Source: Streptomyces hydrogenans (GTDB lineage Bacteria > Actinomycetota > Actinomycetes > Streptomycetales > Streptomycetaceae). From it: a DNA stretch of 64,000 bases. The notes under the pieces were generated by a model that ran no database searches, was not told the DNA's origin, and saw only the letters and a list, made by a program, of their open reading frames with translations. The position numbers and the translations under genes were made by a program. Location of the stretch: positions 1 to 64,000 of the forward strand of contig NZ_BNBS01000036.1 of NCBI RefSeq assembly GCF_014656075.1, written 5' to 3'. Positions 56,863-64,000 of this stretch are shown piece after piece; the stretch's first letter is position 1; the number at the start of each line of letters is the position of its first letter.

Positions 56863-57495
56863 TCAGCGGCCGGCGGGCCGCCGCGGGGCCGTCAGGTCGA
56901 TCAGGCGGCAGACCGTCTCGATGTCGATCTTCACCTGGGCGATCGAGGCGCGGCCCGAGAGCCAGGTGATCAGGGCCGAGTGCCAGGTGTGCTCGATGAC
57001 GCGGACCGCCGACAGCTGCTCCGGCGTCGGCTGCTCCGCGCCCATCGCGTCGAGGATGATCGCGGTCGTGAGGCGGGAGACGGTGTCGACCTCGGGGCTG
57101 ACGCTGCGGTCGGCGAAGGTCAGGGCCCGGACCATCGCGTCCGCGAGCTGCGGCTCGCGCTGGAGGGCGCGGAAGGCCCGCATCAGGGTCTCCGCCACGC
57201 GCTCGGCCGGGACGGCGCCCGCCGGGGGCCGCTTCCGGAGCGTGGTGTGCATGTGCTGGAGCTGGTCCTGCATGGTCGCGACGAGCAGGTGGATCTTGGA
57301 GGGGAAGTAGCGGTAGAGCGTGCCGAGGGCGACCCCGGCCGCCTCCGCGACCTCCCGCATCTGCACCGCGTCGAAGCCGCCGCGGGCGGCGAGCTGGGCG
57401 CTGGCGTCGAGGATGCGGCGGCGGCGCGCCTCCTGCCGTTCCGTCAGGGGCGGTGTGGCGGAGGGGCGGTGGTCCGCTCTGCTCTCTGCGGTCAT
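56863..57495 (-). CDS. TetR-family repressor, KstR-like
   Basis: A 210-residue TetR regulator. The HTH region ILDASAQLAARGGFDAVQMREVAEAAGVALGTLYRYFPSKIHLL and the ligand domain (LADAMVRALTFADRSVSPEV, EHTWHSALITWLSGRASIAQV) closely follow KstR of mycobacteria, the repressor of cholesterol catabolism that responds to steroid-CoA. A KstR consensus site lies in the gap upstream (57679-57692). ATG 57495 gives the family-length N-terminus. Confidence 0.9.
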   Translation of the reverse strand: MTAESRADHRPSATPPLTERQEARRRRILDASAQLAARGGFDAVQMREVAEAAGVALGTLYRYFPSKIHLLVATMQDQLQHMHTTLRKRPPAGAVPAERVAETLMRAFRALQREPQLADAMVRALTFADRSVSPEVDTVSRLTTAIILDAMGAEQPTPEQLSAVRVIEHTWHSALITWLSGRASIAQVKIDIETVCRLIDLTAPRRPAGR

Positions 57496-57678
57496 CGGGA
57501 TCCCGTTCCGTGCGGTGGGGAGCGCCAGTATGGCGGAGGACGGCCGTGGCGCGAACCTCCACGACCGGGTGGCGCGAATCACCTGTTCCGGCGCTCACAC
57601 CGAAGCTACCTGCCGGTAGATTCGGTGCCTCCCGACGGATCGGGAGACGCGTCGCGAGACGTCGAGAACGATCAAGTC

Positions 57679-57692
57679 TGTAACTTGTTCTA
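57679..57692. promoter_or_regulatory. KstR consensus operator
   Basis: TGTAACTTGTTCTA matches all 8 fixed positions of TnnAACnnGTTnnA. It lies between the TetR start (57495) and the divergent glycosyltransferase (57747), so it may control either or both. Confidence 0.72.
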
Positions 57693-57697
57693 CATTA

Positions 57698-57719
57698 GCG
57701 CGAGCGGTTACGCTCGCGC
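57698..57719. promoter_or_regulatory. GCGCGAGCG hairpin upstream of the glycosyltransferase
   Basis: GCGCGAGCG (57698-57706) and CGCTCGCGC (57711-57719) form a perfect 9-bp stem around GTTA, 27 bases before ATG 57747 and just after the operator. It may be a transcription-factor site or an RNA structure in the leader. Confidence 0.5.
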
Positions 57720-57746
57720 GAAACGCACGTTCGAAGGGGGTCGCGC

Positions 57747-59063
57747 ATGACCGCTGAGGCCATAGAGGCAAGCCCCCGACAGGGTGCCGCCCCGTCCGGT
57801 GACCGTCCGTTGCGGATCGCTCTCCTCACGTACAAGGGAAACCCCTTCTGCGGCGGCCAGGGCGTCTACGTCCGCCACCTCTCCCGTGAGCTGGCCCGCC
57901 TGGGCCACAGCGTCGAGGTCTTCGGCTCGCAGCCGTACCCGACGCTCGACGAGGGCGTCACGCTCAGCGAGATCGCCAGCCTCGACCTCTACCGCCAGCC
58001 CGACCCGTTCCGGACGCCGAAGCGCGAGGAGTACCGGGACTGGATCGACGCGGTCGAGGTCGCCACCATGTGGACCGGCGGCTTCCCCGAGCCGCTGACC
58101 TTCTCGCTGCGCGCCCGCCGCACCCTCGCGGCCCGCCGCGGCGACTTCGACGTCGTCCACGACAACCAGACCCTCGGGTACGGCCTCCTCGGCGGCCCCC
58201 GCGCGCTCGGCGCCCCGCTGGTCACCACGATCCACCACCCGATCACCGTCGACCGGCGGCTCGACCTCGACGCCGCCGCCGACTGGAAGCGCCGCGCCTC
58301 CGTCCGCCGCTGGTACGGCTTCACCCGCATGCAGAAGCGGGTCGCCCGCCGGCTGCCCTCGGTCCTCACCGTCTCCGGCACCTCGCGGGACGAGATCGTC
58401 GAGCACCTCGGCGTCCGCGAGGACCGCATCCGGGTCGTGCACATCGGCGCCGACACCGAACTGTGGTCCCCGGACCCCTCGGTCGCCGAGGTCCCCGGCC
58501 GGATCGTCACCACCTCCAGCGCCGACGTCCCGCTCAAGGGCCTGGTCTTCCTGATCGAGGCGCTCGCCAAGCTCCGCACCGAGCGGCCCGACGCGCACCT
58601 CGTCGTCGTCGGCAAGCGGGCCGAGGACGGCCCGGTCGCCCAGGCCATCGAGCGGTACGGCCTCGACGGCGCCGTCCGCTTCGTGAAGGGCATCAGCGAC
58701 GCCGAGCTGGTCGACCTCTACCGCTCCGCCGAGGTCGCCTGCGTGCCCTCCCTCTACGAGGGCTTCTCGCTGCCCGCCGCCGAGGGCATGGCCACCGGCA
58801 CCCCGCTCGTCGCCACCACCGGCGGGGCGATCCCCGAGGTCGCCGGCCCCGACGGCGAGACCTGCCTCGCGGTGCCCACCGGCGACGCGGGCGCGCTCGC
58901 CGCGGCGCTGGGGCGGATGCTGGGCGATCCCGAGCTGCGCGCCCGCCTCGGCGCCGCCGGCCGCGCCCGGGTCCTGGACCGCTTCACCTGGGCGCGGGCG
59001 GCACAGGGCACCGCCGAGCTGTACCGGGAGGCGCTGGCCCGCCAGGCCGCCGCCCGCCGCTGA
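57747..59063 (+). CDS. Glycosyltransferase family 4
   Basis: A 438-residue GT-B glycosyltransferase. N-terminal acceptor domain: GGQGVYVRHLSRELARLGHSVEVFG. C-terminal nucleotide-sugar domain: KGLVFLIEALAKLRTERPDAHLVVVG and the EX7E-type motif PSLYEGFSLPAAEGMATGTPLVATTGG. It starts a three-gene plus-strand cluster with a methyltransferase and an alpha-toroid protein, all conserved together in Streptomyces, perhaps for a cell-surface glycolipid. GAAGGGGG precedes ATG 57747. Confidence 0.95.
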   Translation: MTAEAIEASPRQGAAPSGDRPLRIALLTYKGNPFCGGQGVYVRHLSRELARLGHSVEVFGSQPYPTLDEGVTLSEIASLDLYRQPDPFRTPKREEYRDWIDAVEVATMWTGGFPEPLTFSLRARRTLAARRGDFDVVHDNQTLGYGLLGGPRALGAPLVTTIHHPITVDRRLDLDAAADWKRRASVRRWYGFTRMQKRVARRLPSVLTVSGTSRDEIVEHLGVREDRIRVVHIGADTELWSPDPSVAEVPGRIVTTSSADVPLKGLVFLIEALAKLRTERPDAHLVVVGKRAEDGPVAQAIERYGLDGAVRFVKGISDAELVDLYRSAEVACVPSLYEGFSLPAAEGMATGTPLVATTGGAIPEVAGPDGETCLAVPTGDAGALAAALGRMLGDPELRARLGAAGRARVLDRFTWARAAQGTAELYREALARQAAARR

Positions 59064-59133
59064 GACCGGCCCCAGCGCCCCCCGTACCACCTCCGCACCA
59101 CCCGAACTCCCGCCACTCGGAAGGGCAGACCCC

Positions 59134-59868
59134 GTGCTGACCGTCGACTTCACCCGCTTCCCGCTCGCCCCCGGCGACCGCGTGCTCGATCTGGGCTGCG
59201 GTGCGGGCCGGCACGCCTTCGAGTGCTACCGGCGCGGCGCCCAGGTCGTGGCCCTCGACCAGAACGGCGAGGAGATCCGCGAGGTCGCCAAGTGGTTCGC
59301 CGCCATGAAGGAGGCGGGCGAGGCCCCGGCCGGCGCCACCGCCACCGCGATGGAGGGCGACGCGCTCAACCTGCCCTTCCCCGACGAGTCCTTCGACGTC
59401 GTCATCATCTCCGAGGTCATGGAGCACATCCCGGACGACAAGGGCGTGCTCGCCGAGATGGTCCGCGTCCTCAAGCCGGGCGGCCGGATCGCGATCACCG
59501 TCCCCCGCTACGGCCCCGAGAAGGTCTGCTGGACGCTCTCCGACGCCTACCACGAGGTCGAGGGCGGCCACATCCGCATCTACAAGGCGGACGAGCTGCT
59601 CGCGAAGATCCGCCAGGCCGGGCTCCGGCCGTACGGCACCCACCACGCGCACGCCCTGCACTCGCCGTACTGGTGGCTGAAGTGCGCCTTCGGCGTCGAC
59701 AACGACAAGGCGCTGCCGGTCCGGGCGTACCACAAGCTCCTGGTCTGGGACATCATGAAGAAGCCCGCCCTGACCCGGGTCGCCGAGCAGCTGCTCAACC
59801 CGGTCGTCGGCAAGAGCTTCGTCGCCTACGCCACCAAGCCCCACCTCCCGAAGGCCGACGCCCAGTGA
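59134..59868 (+). CDS. Class I SAM-dependent methyltransferase
   Basis: A 244-residue methyltransferase. Motif I VLDLGCGAGRHAFECYRRG near residue 20, motif II QVVALDQN, then FDVVIISEVMEHIP and the post-motif LKPGGRIAITVPRYGPE. The sequence is close to UbiE/COQ5-like or lipid methyltransferases. It is coupled to the next gene by GTGA. The start codon at 59134 (CTG GTG ... region) follows GGAAGGGCAG; the codon used is GTG. Confidence 0.93.
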   Translation: MLTVDFTRFPLAPGDRVLDLGCGAGRHAFECYRRGAQVVALDQNGEEIREVAKWFAAMKEAGEAPAGATATAMEGDALNLPFPDESFDVVIISEVMEHIPDDKGVLAEMVRVLKPGGRIAITVPRYGPEKVCWTLSDAYHEVEGGHIRIYKADELLAKIRQAGLRPYGTHHAHALHSPYWWLKCAFGVDNDKALPVRAYHKLLVWDIMKKPALTRVAEQLLNPVVGKSFVAYATKPHLPKADAQ

Positions 59869-60950
59869 CGTCCCCCGAGCGGATCGCGGAGCACCTGGTC
59901 CTGACCGGGGTCCTCACCGCCGAGCAGGCCGCCGCCACCGTGGCCGGCATCCTGGCCGCCCAGCGCGAGGACGGCGCCATCCCGTGGTTCCGGGGCCACC
60001 ACCTCGACCCGTGGGACCACACCGAGGCCGCGATGGCCCTGGACGCGGCCGGCGAGCACGAGGCCGCCGCCCGCGCCTACGCCTGGCTCGCCCGGCACCA
60101 GAACGGCGACGGCTCCTGGTACGCGGCCTACCGGGACGGCGACCCGGAGGACGTCACCGACCGCGGCAAGGAGTCCAACTTCACCGCGTACATAGCCGTC
60201 GGCGTCTGGCACCACTACCTGTCGACCGGCGACGACGCCTTCCTCGACCGGATGTGGCCGGTCGTCTACGCGGCGGTCGAGTTCGTCCTCGGGCTCCAGC
60301 AGGCCGGCGGCCAGGTCGGCTGGAAGCGCGAGCCCGACGGCACCCCCGTCACGGACGCCCTCCTCACCGGCTCCTCCTCGATCCACCACGCGCTGCGCTG
60401 CGCCCTCGCCCTCGCGGAGGCCCGCGAGGAGCCGCAGCCCGACTGGGAGCTGGCGACCGGGGCCCTGGCGCACGCGATCCGCCGCCACCCGGAGCGCTTC
60501 CTCGACAAGTCCCGCTACTCGATGGACTGGTACTACCCGGTCCTCGGCGGCGCGGTCACCGGCGCCGAGGCGAAGGCCCGGCTCGACGCGCGCTGGGACG
60601 AGTTCGTCGTCCCCGGTCTCGGCGTCCGCTGCGTCGTCCCCAACCCGTGGGTCACCGGCGGCGAGAGCTGCGAACTGGCCCTCGCCCTCTGGGCGACGGG
60701 CGAGTCCGACCGGGCCCTGACGATCCTCCAGGACATCGGCCACCTGCGGGCCGCGAACGGCCTGTACTGGACGGGGTACGTGTACGAGGGCGAGGACGGC
60801 GGCGAGCCCGCGGTCTGGCCCGAGGAACAGACCACCTGGACGGCCGGCTCGCTCCTGCTGGCCGTGGCGGCCCTCGGCGGCGAACAGGCCACCGTCGCCG
60901 TCTTCGGCGGCGACACCCTGCCGGCGGGCCTGGCCCCGGAGTGCTGCTGA
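59865..60950 (+). CDS. Alpha/alpha-toroid (prenyltransferase-like) protein
   Basis: A 361-residue protein starting at GTG 59865. Repeated helices with AAQREDGAIPWFRGHHLDPWDH, RHQNGDGSWYAAYRDG and YYPVLGGAVTGAEAKARLDAR are of the squalene-cyclase/glycoside-hydrolase toroid type. A cysteine pair ends the protein (ECC). No signal peptide. It is coupled to the methyltransferase by GTGA, and with the glycosyltransferase forms a conserved unit. It may act on a prenyl or sugar lipid; the reaction is unknown. Confidence 0.88.
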   Translation: MTSPERIAEHLVLTGVLTAEQAAATVAGILAAQREDGAIPWFRGHHLDPWDHTEAAMALDAAGEHEAAARAYAWLARHQNGDGSWYAAYRDGDPEDVTDRGKESNFTAYIAVGVWHHYLSTGDDAFLDRMWPVVYAAVEFVLGLQQAGGQVGWKREPDGTPVTDALLTGSSSIHHALRCALALAEAREEPQPDWELATGALAHAIRRHPERFLDKSRYSMDWYYPVLGGAVTGAEAKARLDARWDEFVVPGLGVRCVVPNPWVTGGESCELALALWATGESDRALTILQDIGHLRAANGLYWTGYVYEGEDGGEPAVWPEEQTTWTAGSLLLAVAALGGEQATVAVFGGDTLPAGLAPECC

Positions 60951-61032
60951 GGACGTGTCGCCGCCACCCTAGGATTGCGTCCGCGTTCATGAGTGGCATG
61001 AGCGTGCGCAAGGTACGGGGGAACAGGTTCAC

Positions 61033-61902
61033 GTGGACCGTCAAGGGTCTGTCAGGGGTGGCCCCACGGCTTCGGCCGAGAAGCTGGCGAGCGAGCTGCT
61101 CGCGCTGAAGAAGGCCTCCGGGCTGAGCTTCGCCCAGCTCGGCGAGAAGACCCACTACGCGAAGTCGTCGTGGGAACGGTGGGTCAACGGGAAGCAGTTC
61201 CCGCCGAGGGCCGCTGTGGAGAGCATCGCCCGGCTCGACGGGAAGGACCCGGCGGTCCTGCTCGCCCTCTGGGACCGGGCGGACGACGAACGGGCGTCGG
61301 CGGATGAGGGACCGGCGTCGGTGGGTGAGGCCGGCCCCGGTGGTTCCGGTGAGGCCGGCCCCGGTGGTTCTCAGGACGCCCCGGCCGACCAGCGGGAGGG
61401 GCCCGCGCGGTCCCGGCGCCGACGCGTGCTGTGGATCTCGACCGCACTCGGAGCCGTGCTGGCCGTGGTGGCCGTCCTGGCCTTCGTCTTCCTGCCCTTC
61501 GGTGAGGAGCCGCAGCCCACCCGGGCCGTGGACGTCGCGGGCCCCGCGACGGGCTGCACCGGCACGGCGTGCGAGGGCCGTGACCCGAAGCGGATGAACT
61601 GCGGCGCCGACGCGGTCACGGTGCGGACCGGCTCCATCCCCAAGGACCTGGTGATCGAGCTCCGGTACAGCAAGGCCTGCCAGGCTGCCTGGGGCCGTAT
61701 CTCCTTCGCCCAGGTCGGCGCCACGGTGGTCGTCAACAACTCCGACGGCGCCGCGCAGGCCGATGTCGTGCACTTCGACCGGGACGTCTACTCGCCCCTG
61801 ATCGCGGCCCCGGACGACGGCTCGGTGTGGGTCTGCGCGGCCCTGCCGAAGGACGGGCCGCGCAGCTGCACCGGCCGCTTCATTCCGAGCGAGGAGAAGT
61901 AG
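61033..61902 (+). CDS. Membrane-spanning HTH protein with DUF2690 domain
   Basis: A 289-residue protein. An N-terminal XRE-type HTH (LASELLALKKASGLSFAQLGEKTHYAKSSWERW) leads through a GEAGPGGS-repeat linker to one transmembrane helix (about 137-158) and an extracellular DUF2690 domain (CTGTACEGRDPKRMNCG ... VIELRYSKACQAAWG). It could sense an external signal and bind DNA. GTG 61033 is preceded by GGGGGAACAGG. It overlaps the convergent lipoprotein gene by 23 bases. Confidence 0.9.
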   Translation: MDRQGSVRGGPTASAEKLASELLALKKASGLSFAQLGEKTHYAKSSWERWVNGKQFPPRAAVESIARLDGKDPAVLLALWDRADDERASADEGPASVGEAGPGGSGEAGPGGSQDAPADQREGPARSRRRRVLWISTALGAVLAVVAVLAFVFLPFGEEPQPTRAVDVAGPATGCTGTACEGRDPKRMNCGADAVTVRTGSIPKDLVIELRYSKACQAAWGRISFAQVGATVVVNNSDGAAQADVVHFDRDVYSPLIAAPDDGSVWVCAALPKDGPRSCTGRFIPSEEK

Positions 61903-62773
61903 CGGCAGCGGACAGGACCGCGCGCGACTCCCGCTCCTGGCGGGCCGCCAGGGCCTTCCAGTCCTCGGCGACGGCCGGATTCCGGTCCAGCCACCGCTGC
62001 TGGACGGCGGCGAGCCGGCTGTACGCGGTGTCGAGGTAACCCGTCTCGTCCTTGCAGCGCAGATCCGCCGCCAGGGCGGTACTGCTCGCCCGGGCCTCGG
62101 CGGTGCGCAGGGACGCGAGGAGCCGTACGGGATCGGGCTCGGTGAATCCGGCCCGGTTCATGCACGTCCGCCACCGTGCCGTCGCGGCTTTGAACGCGGG
62201 ATCCTTCTCCACGTCCGTACGGGCCTGCTCCTGGGCCTCGAAGAGCATGATCCGCACCTGGAGCCACCGCATCCGGCCGTCGCCGAGGACGCGCTTCTCG
62301 GCCTCGGCGAGGCAGCCGTTGCCGGGCCGGGACACGCTCATAAGGCTGCCCTTGGCGGTGACCCGCTTGTCCTGATCGCCGAAGAGCGCCTGCCCGTACG
62401 CCGCGGTGCTCTCCGGGCCGCCGGGCTTCGGCGGCGTCTCGGGCGCCGGCGGGGTGGACTCCGTGCTCGGCGTGGCCGATTCGAGGCCGAACGGCTGCGG
62501 CAGCTGGGTGTCGCCCTCCGAGCCCCCCGCCCCGGGGGCGTACCGGAATCCCCGGTTCGCCATGCAGGCGATGGCGAGCCGGCGCTGCGCCTCGTGGCTG
62601 CGGATGCTCGGGGTGAACAGGAGCTCGGTGACCGGAGGCCGCCGGTGCGGCTCCGCCGTGTCGACCCGGGTGGCGGAGGCGGCCCGACCGTCCGGCTCCG
62701 GCGTTGTGCCGCACCCGGAGAGGGGCGCCGCACCGACGACGAGGCCGAGCGCGAGGAGGAGCGTCTTCCGCAT
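61880..62773 (-). CDS. Hypothetical lipoprotein
   Basis: A 297-residue putative lipoprotein with lipobox PLSGC near residue 21. A Pro/Thr/Glu-rich segment (about 85-125) separates two parts; the second is helical with conserved-looking cysteines (NGCLAEAE, RTCMNRAGF, DLRCKDE). It resembles uncharacterised Streptomyces lipoproteins of similar layout near cell-wall genes. Overlaps the DUF2690 gene end convergently. Confidence 0.75.
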   Translation of the reverse strand: MRKTLLLALGLVVGAAPLSGCGTTPEPDGRAASATRVDTAEPHRRPPVTELLFTPSIRSHEAQRRLAIACMANRGFRYAPGAGGSEGDTQLPQPFGLESATPSTESTPPAPETPPKPGGPESTAAYGQALFGDQDKRVTAKGSLMSVSRPGNGCLAEAEKRVLGDGRMRWLQVRIMLFEAQEQARTDVEKDPAFKAATARWRTCMNRAGFTEPDPVRLLASLRTAEARASSTALAADLRCKDETGYLDTAYSRLAAVQQRWLDRNPAVAEDWKALAARQERESRAVLSAAATSPRSE

Positions 62774-62827
62774 CAGCGGGCTGCCTTTCGGACGGTTGAA
62801 GGGGCTTGAAGGGAGGGAAGGGGCGTG

Positions 62828-62864
62828 ACGGGGCCCGACGCACCCCCGTGTCGCCGGGCCCCGT
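62828..62864. terminator. Hairpin downstream of peptidase-inhibitor-like gene
   Basis: ACGGGGCCCG (62828-62837) pairs with CGGGCCCCGT (62855-62864). It lies beyond the stop of the minus-strand gene at 62880 and upstream of the lipoprotein start at 62773. Confidence 0.75.
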
Positions 62865-62879
62865 CGGCCGTCGGCGGGG

Positions 62880-63314
62880 TCAGAAGCAGGGGACGGTGGT
62901 GGTCGGCCTGAGCTTCAGGGAGCTGGCCTGGGAGGTCTGCCACAACTGCAGCTGGCCGGCGCGGACCTGGCTGCCGGGGTTGACGCAGAAGAGCAGACCG
63001 CCGCCGTAGTCGATGTCCTTGTAGTAGTGGCTCTCGTAGCCGCCCGTGCTGGAGTTGCTGGCAGCCCCGACGCGGTCGTTCACGTTGACAGGGCTGCAGC
63101 AACCGTCGAACCAGTCGTCCGTGAAGTTCGGGTCGCTGTTGAAGTACGAGTGCTTCGCCGAGCCGATCTCGACCCAGAAGGCGCAGTGGTAGCCCGGGTC
63201 GCAGTCCTCCCCCGCCGCGGCGGGTCCCGCCGTCGCCACGCCGGCCGCGACGACCAGCGCCGTCGCGCCGAGGACGGCCGCGGCCCGCCTGCGGAACCCC
63301 GTGATGCTGCTCAT
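62880..63314 (-). CDS. Secreted peptidase inhibitor family I36-like protein
   Basis: A 144-residue exported protein. The signal peptide ends at GPAAAGEDC (about residue 34). The mature domain has CDPGYHCAFW, YFNSDPNFTDDWFDGC and cysteines at C-C-C-C positions typical of the beta/gamma-crystallin-like I36 family. Members are extracellular and some inhibit metalloproteases. ATG 63314 is chosen; a longer frame upstream is incoherent. Confidence 0.85.
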   Translation of the reverse strand: MSSITGFRRRAAAVLGATALVVAAGVATAGPAAAGEDCDPGYHCAFWVEIGSAKHSYFNSDPNFTDDWFDGCCSPVNVNDRVGAASNSSTGGYESHYYKDIDYGGGLLFCVNPGSQVRAGQLQLWQTSQASSLKLRPTTTVPCF

Positions 63315-63429
63315 TCCCTGATCCACCTTTTCGTCGGGAGCGACCCGGCAGGTCGCGCGCGCAGACAGGCTGACACCCGCCGCACGGCCCGGTATTGGAC
63401 AAAATCGCACCGCGCCGAATCGGCCGGTT

Positions 63430-64000
63430 TCAGCCGGCCAGCCACGGGCTCGCCCCGCTCCTGGCCGCCAGGAAGCGGCCTGGTGGCAGTCCCGTCATGG
63501 CGGTGAACTCGCGGCTGAGATGGGACTGGTCGAAGAACCCGCAGTCGGCCGCGACGCCGGCGGCCCCGCCGCCGGTGGCGAGCAGCCGGATCGCCCGGTT
63601 CAGCCGCAGGACGCGGGCCAGGCGCTTCGGGGTGAGACCGATCTGCTCGCGGAAGCGGTTCTCCAGGTGCCGCACGCTCCAGCCGGCCCTGTCGGCCAGC
63701 TCCCCGATCGGCAGGCGGCCCGCCGTGTCGTCGAGGAGCCGCCAGGCCTCCAGGACGACGGGGGACGGCTCGTGGGACGGCGCGACGTCGGCTGTCCAGC
63801 GCAGCAGCGCCTCGTCGAGCAGGGCGAACCGTTCCGGCCATCCCGGGGCCGCCTCCAGGGCCGTGCCGAGGTCACGGACCCGGCTGCCCAGGACGTCCGC
63901 CGGGTCGGTGACCGTGTCCGCGAGCTCGCCGAGGGCGGCGCCGAGGAGCCGGTACGCCGCCCAGGGGGCGAGGGCGAGCTCCACTCCGTGGAGGTCGCCC
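63430..64000 (-). CDS. AraC-family transcriptional regulator, 5' partial
   Basis: Only the C-terminal 190 residues are visible; the frame continues past the window edge (GDLHGVELALAPWAAYRLLG reads across it). The two HTH helices are IGELADRAGWSVRHLENRFREQ and ADCGFFDQSHLSREFTAMTG, the AraC signature. The upstream sensor part is missing. Function undetermined; it is divergent-unknown because the neighbour lies outside. Confidence 0.9.
   Translation of the reverse strand, partial: GDLHGVELALAPWAAYRLLGAALGELADTVTDPADVLGSRVRDLGTALEAAPGWPERFALLDEALLRWTADVAPSHEPSPVVLEAWRLLDDTAGRLPIGELADRAGWSVRHLENRFREQIGLTPKRLARVLRLNRAIRLLATGGGAAGVAADCGFFDQSHLSREFTAMTGLPPGRFLAARSGASPWLAG

Overview
The window is high-GC DNA with strong G/C bias at third codon positions, GTG starts, many ATGA/GTGA gene overlaps and gene families typical of Streptomyces (SCO2322 family, DUF2637, SpdD, pSAM2-type replication genes, DUF2690, DUF2277). 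It is best read as a Streptomyces chromosome segment carrying integrated mobile DNA.

Layout. (1) 1-5.4 kb: chromosomal end of a tellurium-resistance-associated biosynthetic module (TRSP/phosphoribosyltransferase/PELOTA protein and HAD phosphatase), an FmdB-type zinc ribbon, tandem repeats, a coiled-coil membrane protein and a DUF4097 lipoprotein. (2) 5.6-22.5 kb: a pSAM2-like actinomycete integrative and conjugative element (AICE) integrated in the 3' half of a tRNA-Val(UAC) gene. It is bounded by a perfect 47-bp direct repeat. The order is integrase, excisionase, RepSA-type initiator, SpdD, small spread proteins, DUF2637 protein, FtsK-like TraSA, KorSA-like GntR, Pif-like Nudix protein and a colicin-immunity-like protein. 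Its cargo includes two predicted anti-phage systems of lower GC: an ABC-three-component (ABC-3C) operon (HNH effector, middle component, DUF2326 ATPase) and an ApeA-type HEPN protein. A second block holds two GntR regulators and compact small genes. (3) 22.5-26.5 kb: a second att-bounded segment without integrase (a CIME-like remnant) with a predicted type IV restriction enzyme, DUF4240 protein and a pseudogene. Three att cores, each followed by a hairpin, and five copies of a bipartite TGACATC repeat trace the accretion.

(4) 26.6-41 kb: ordinary chromosomal genes, including small hypothetical proteins, a GntR regulator, DedA and DoxX membrane proteins, a secreted HNH nuclease, HAD phosphatase, peptidoglycan-binding protein, an MFS exporter fused to a winged-helix-like domain, and a bacterial serpin divergent from an ABM monooxygenase. 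(5) 41-57.5 kb: a CYP125-like P450 divergent from a FadA5-like thiolase; a lipoprotein and a lytic transglycosylase; a cobalamin-riboswitch-controlled ECF uptake operon; then an MBL hydrolase divergent from an aldehyde dehydrogenase and ferredoxin, followed by a KstR-like TetR repressor. TAGAAC-type operators link the P450/thiolase, dehydrogenase and repressor promoters into a probable steroid side-chain degradation regulon. (6) 57.7-64 kb: glycosyltransferase, methyltransferase and alpha-toroid protein cluster, a DUF2690 membrane HTH protein, a lipoprotein, a peptidase-inhibitor-like secreted protein and a truncated AraC regulator.

The most notable points are the stacked defence islands in one tRNA gene, and the riboswitch operon that pairs an ECF transporter with two surface proteins resembling the alpha and beta domains of animal transcobalamin.
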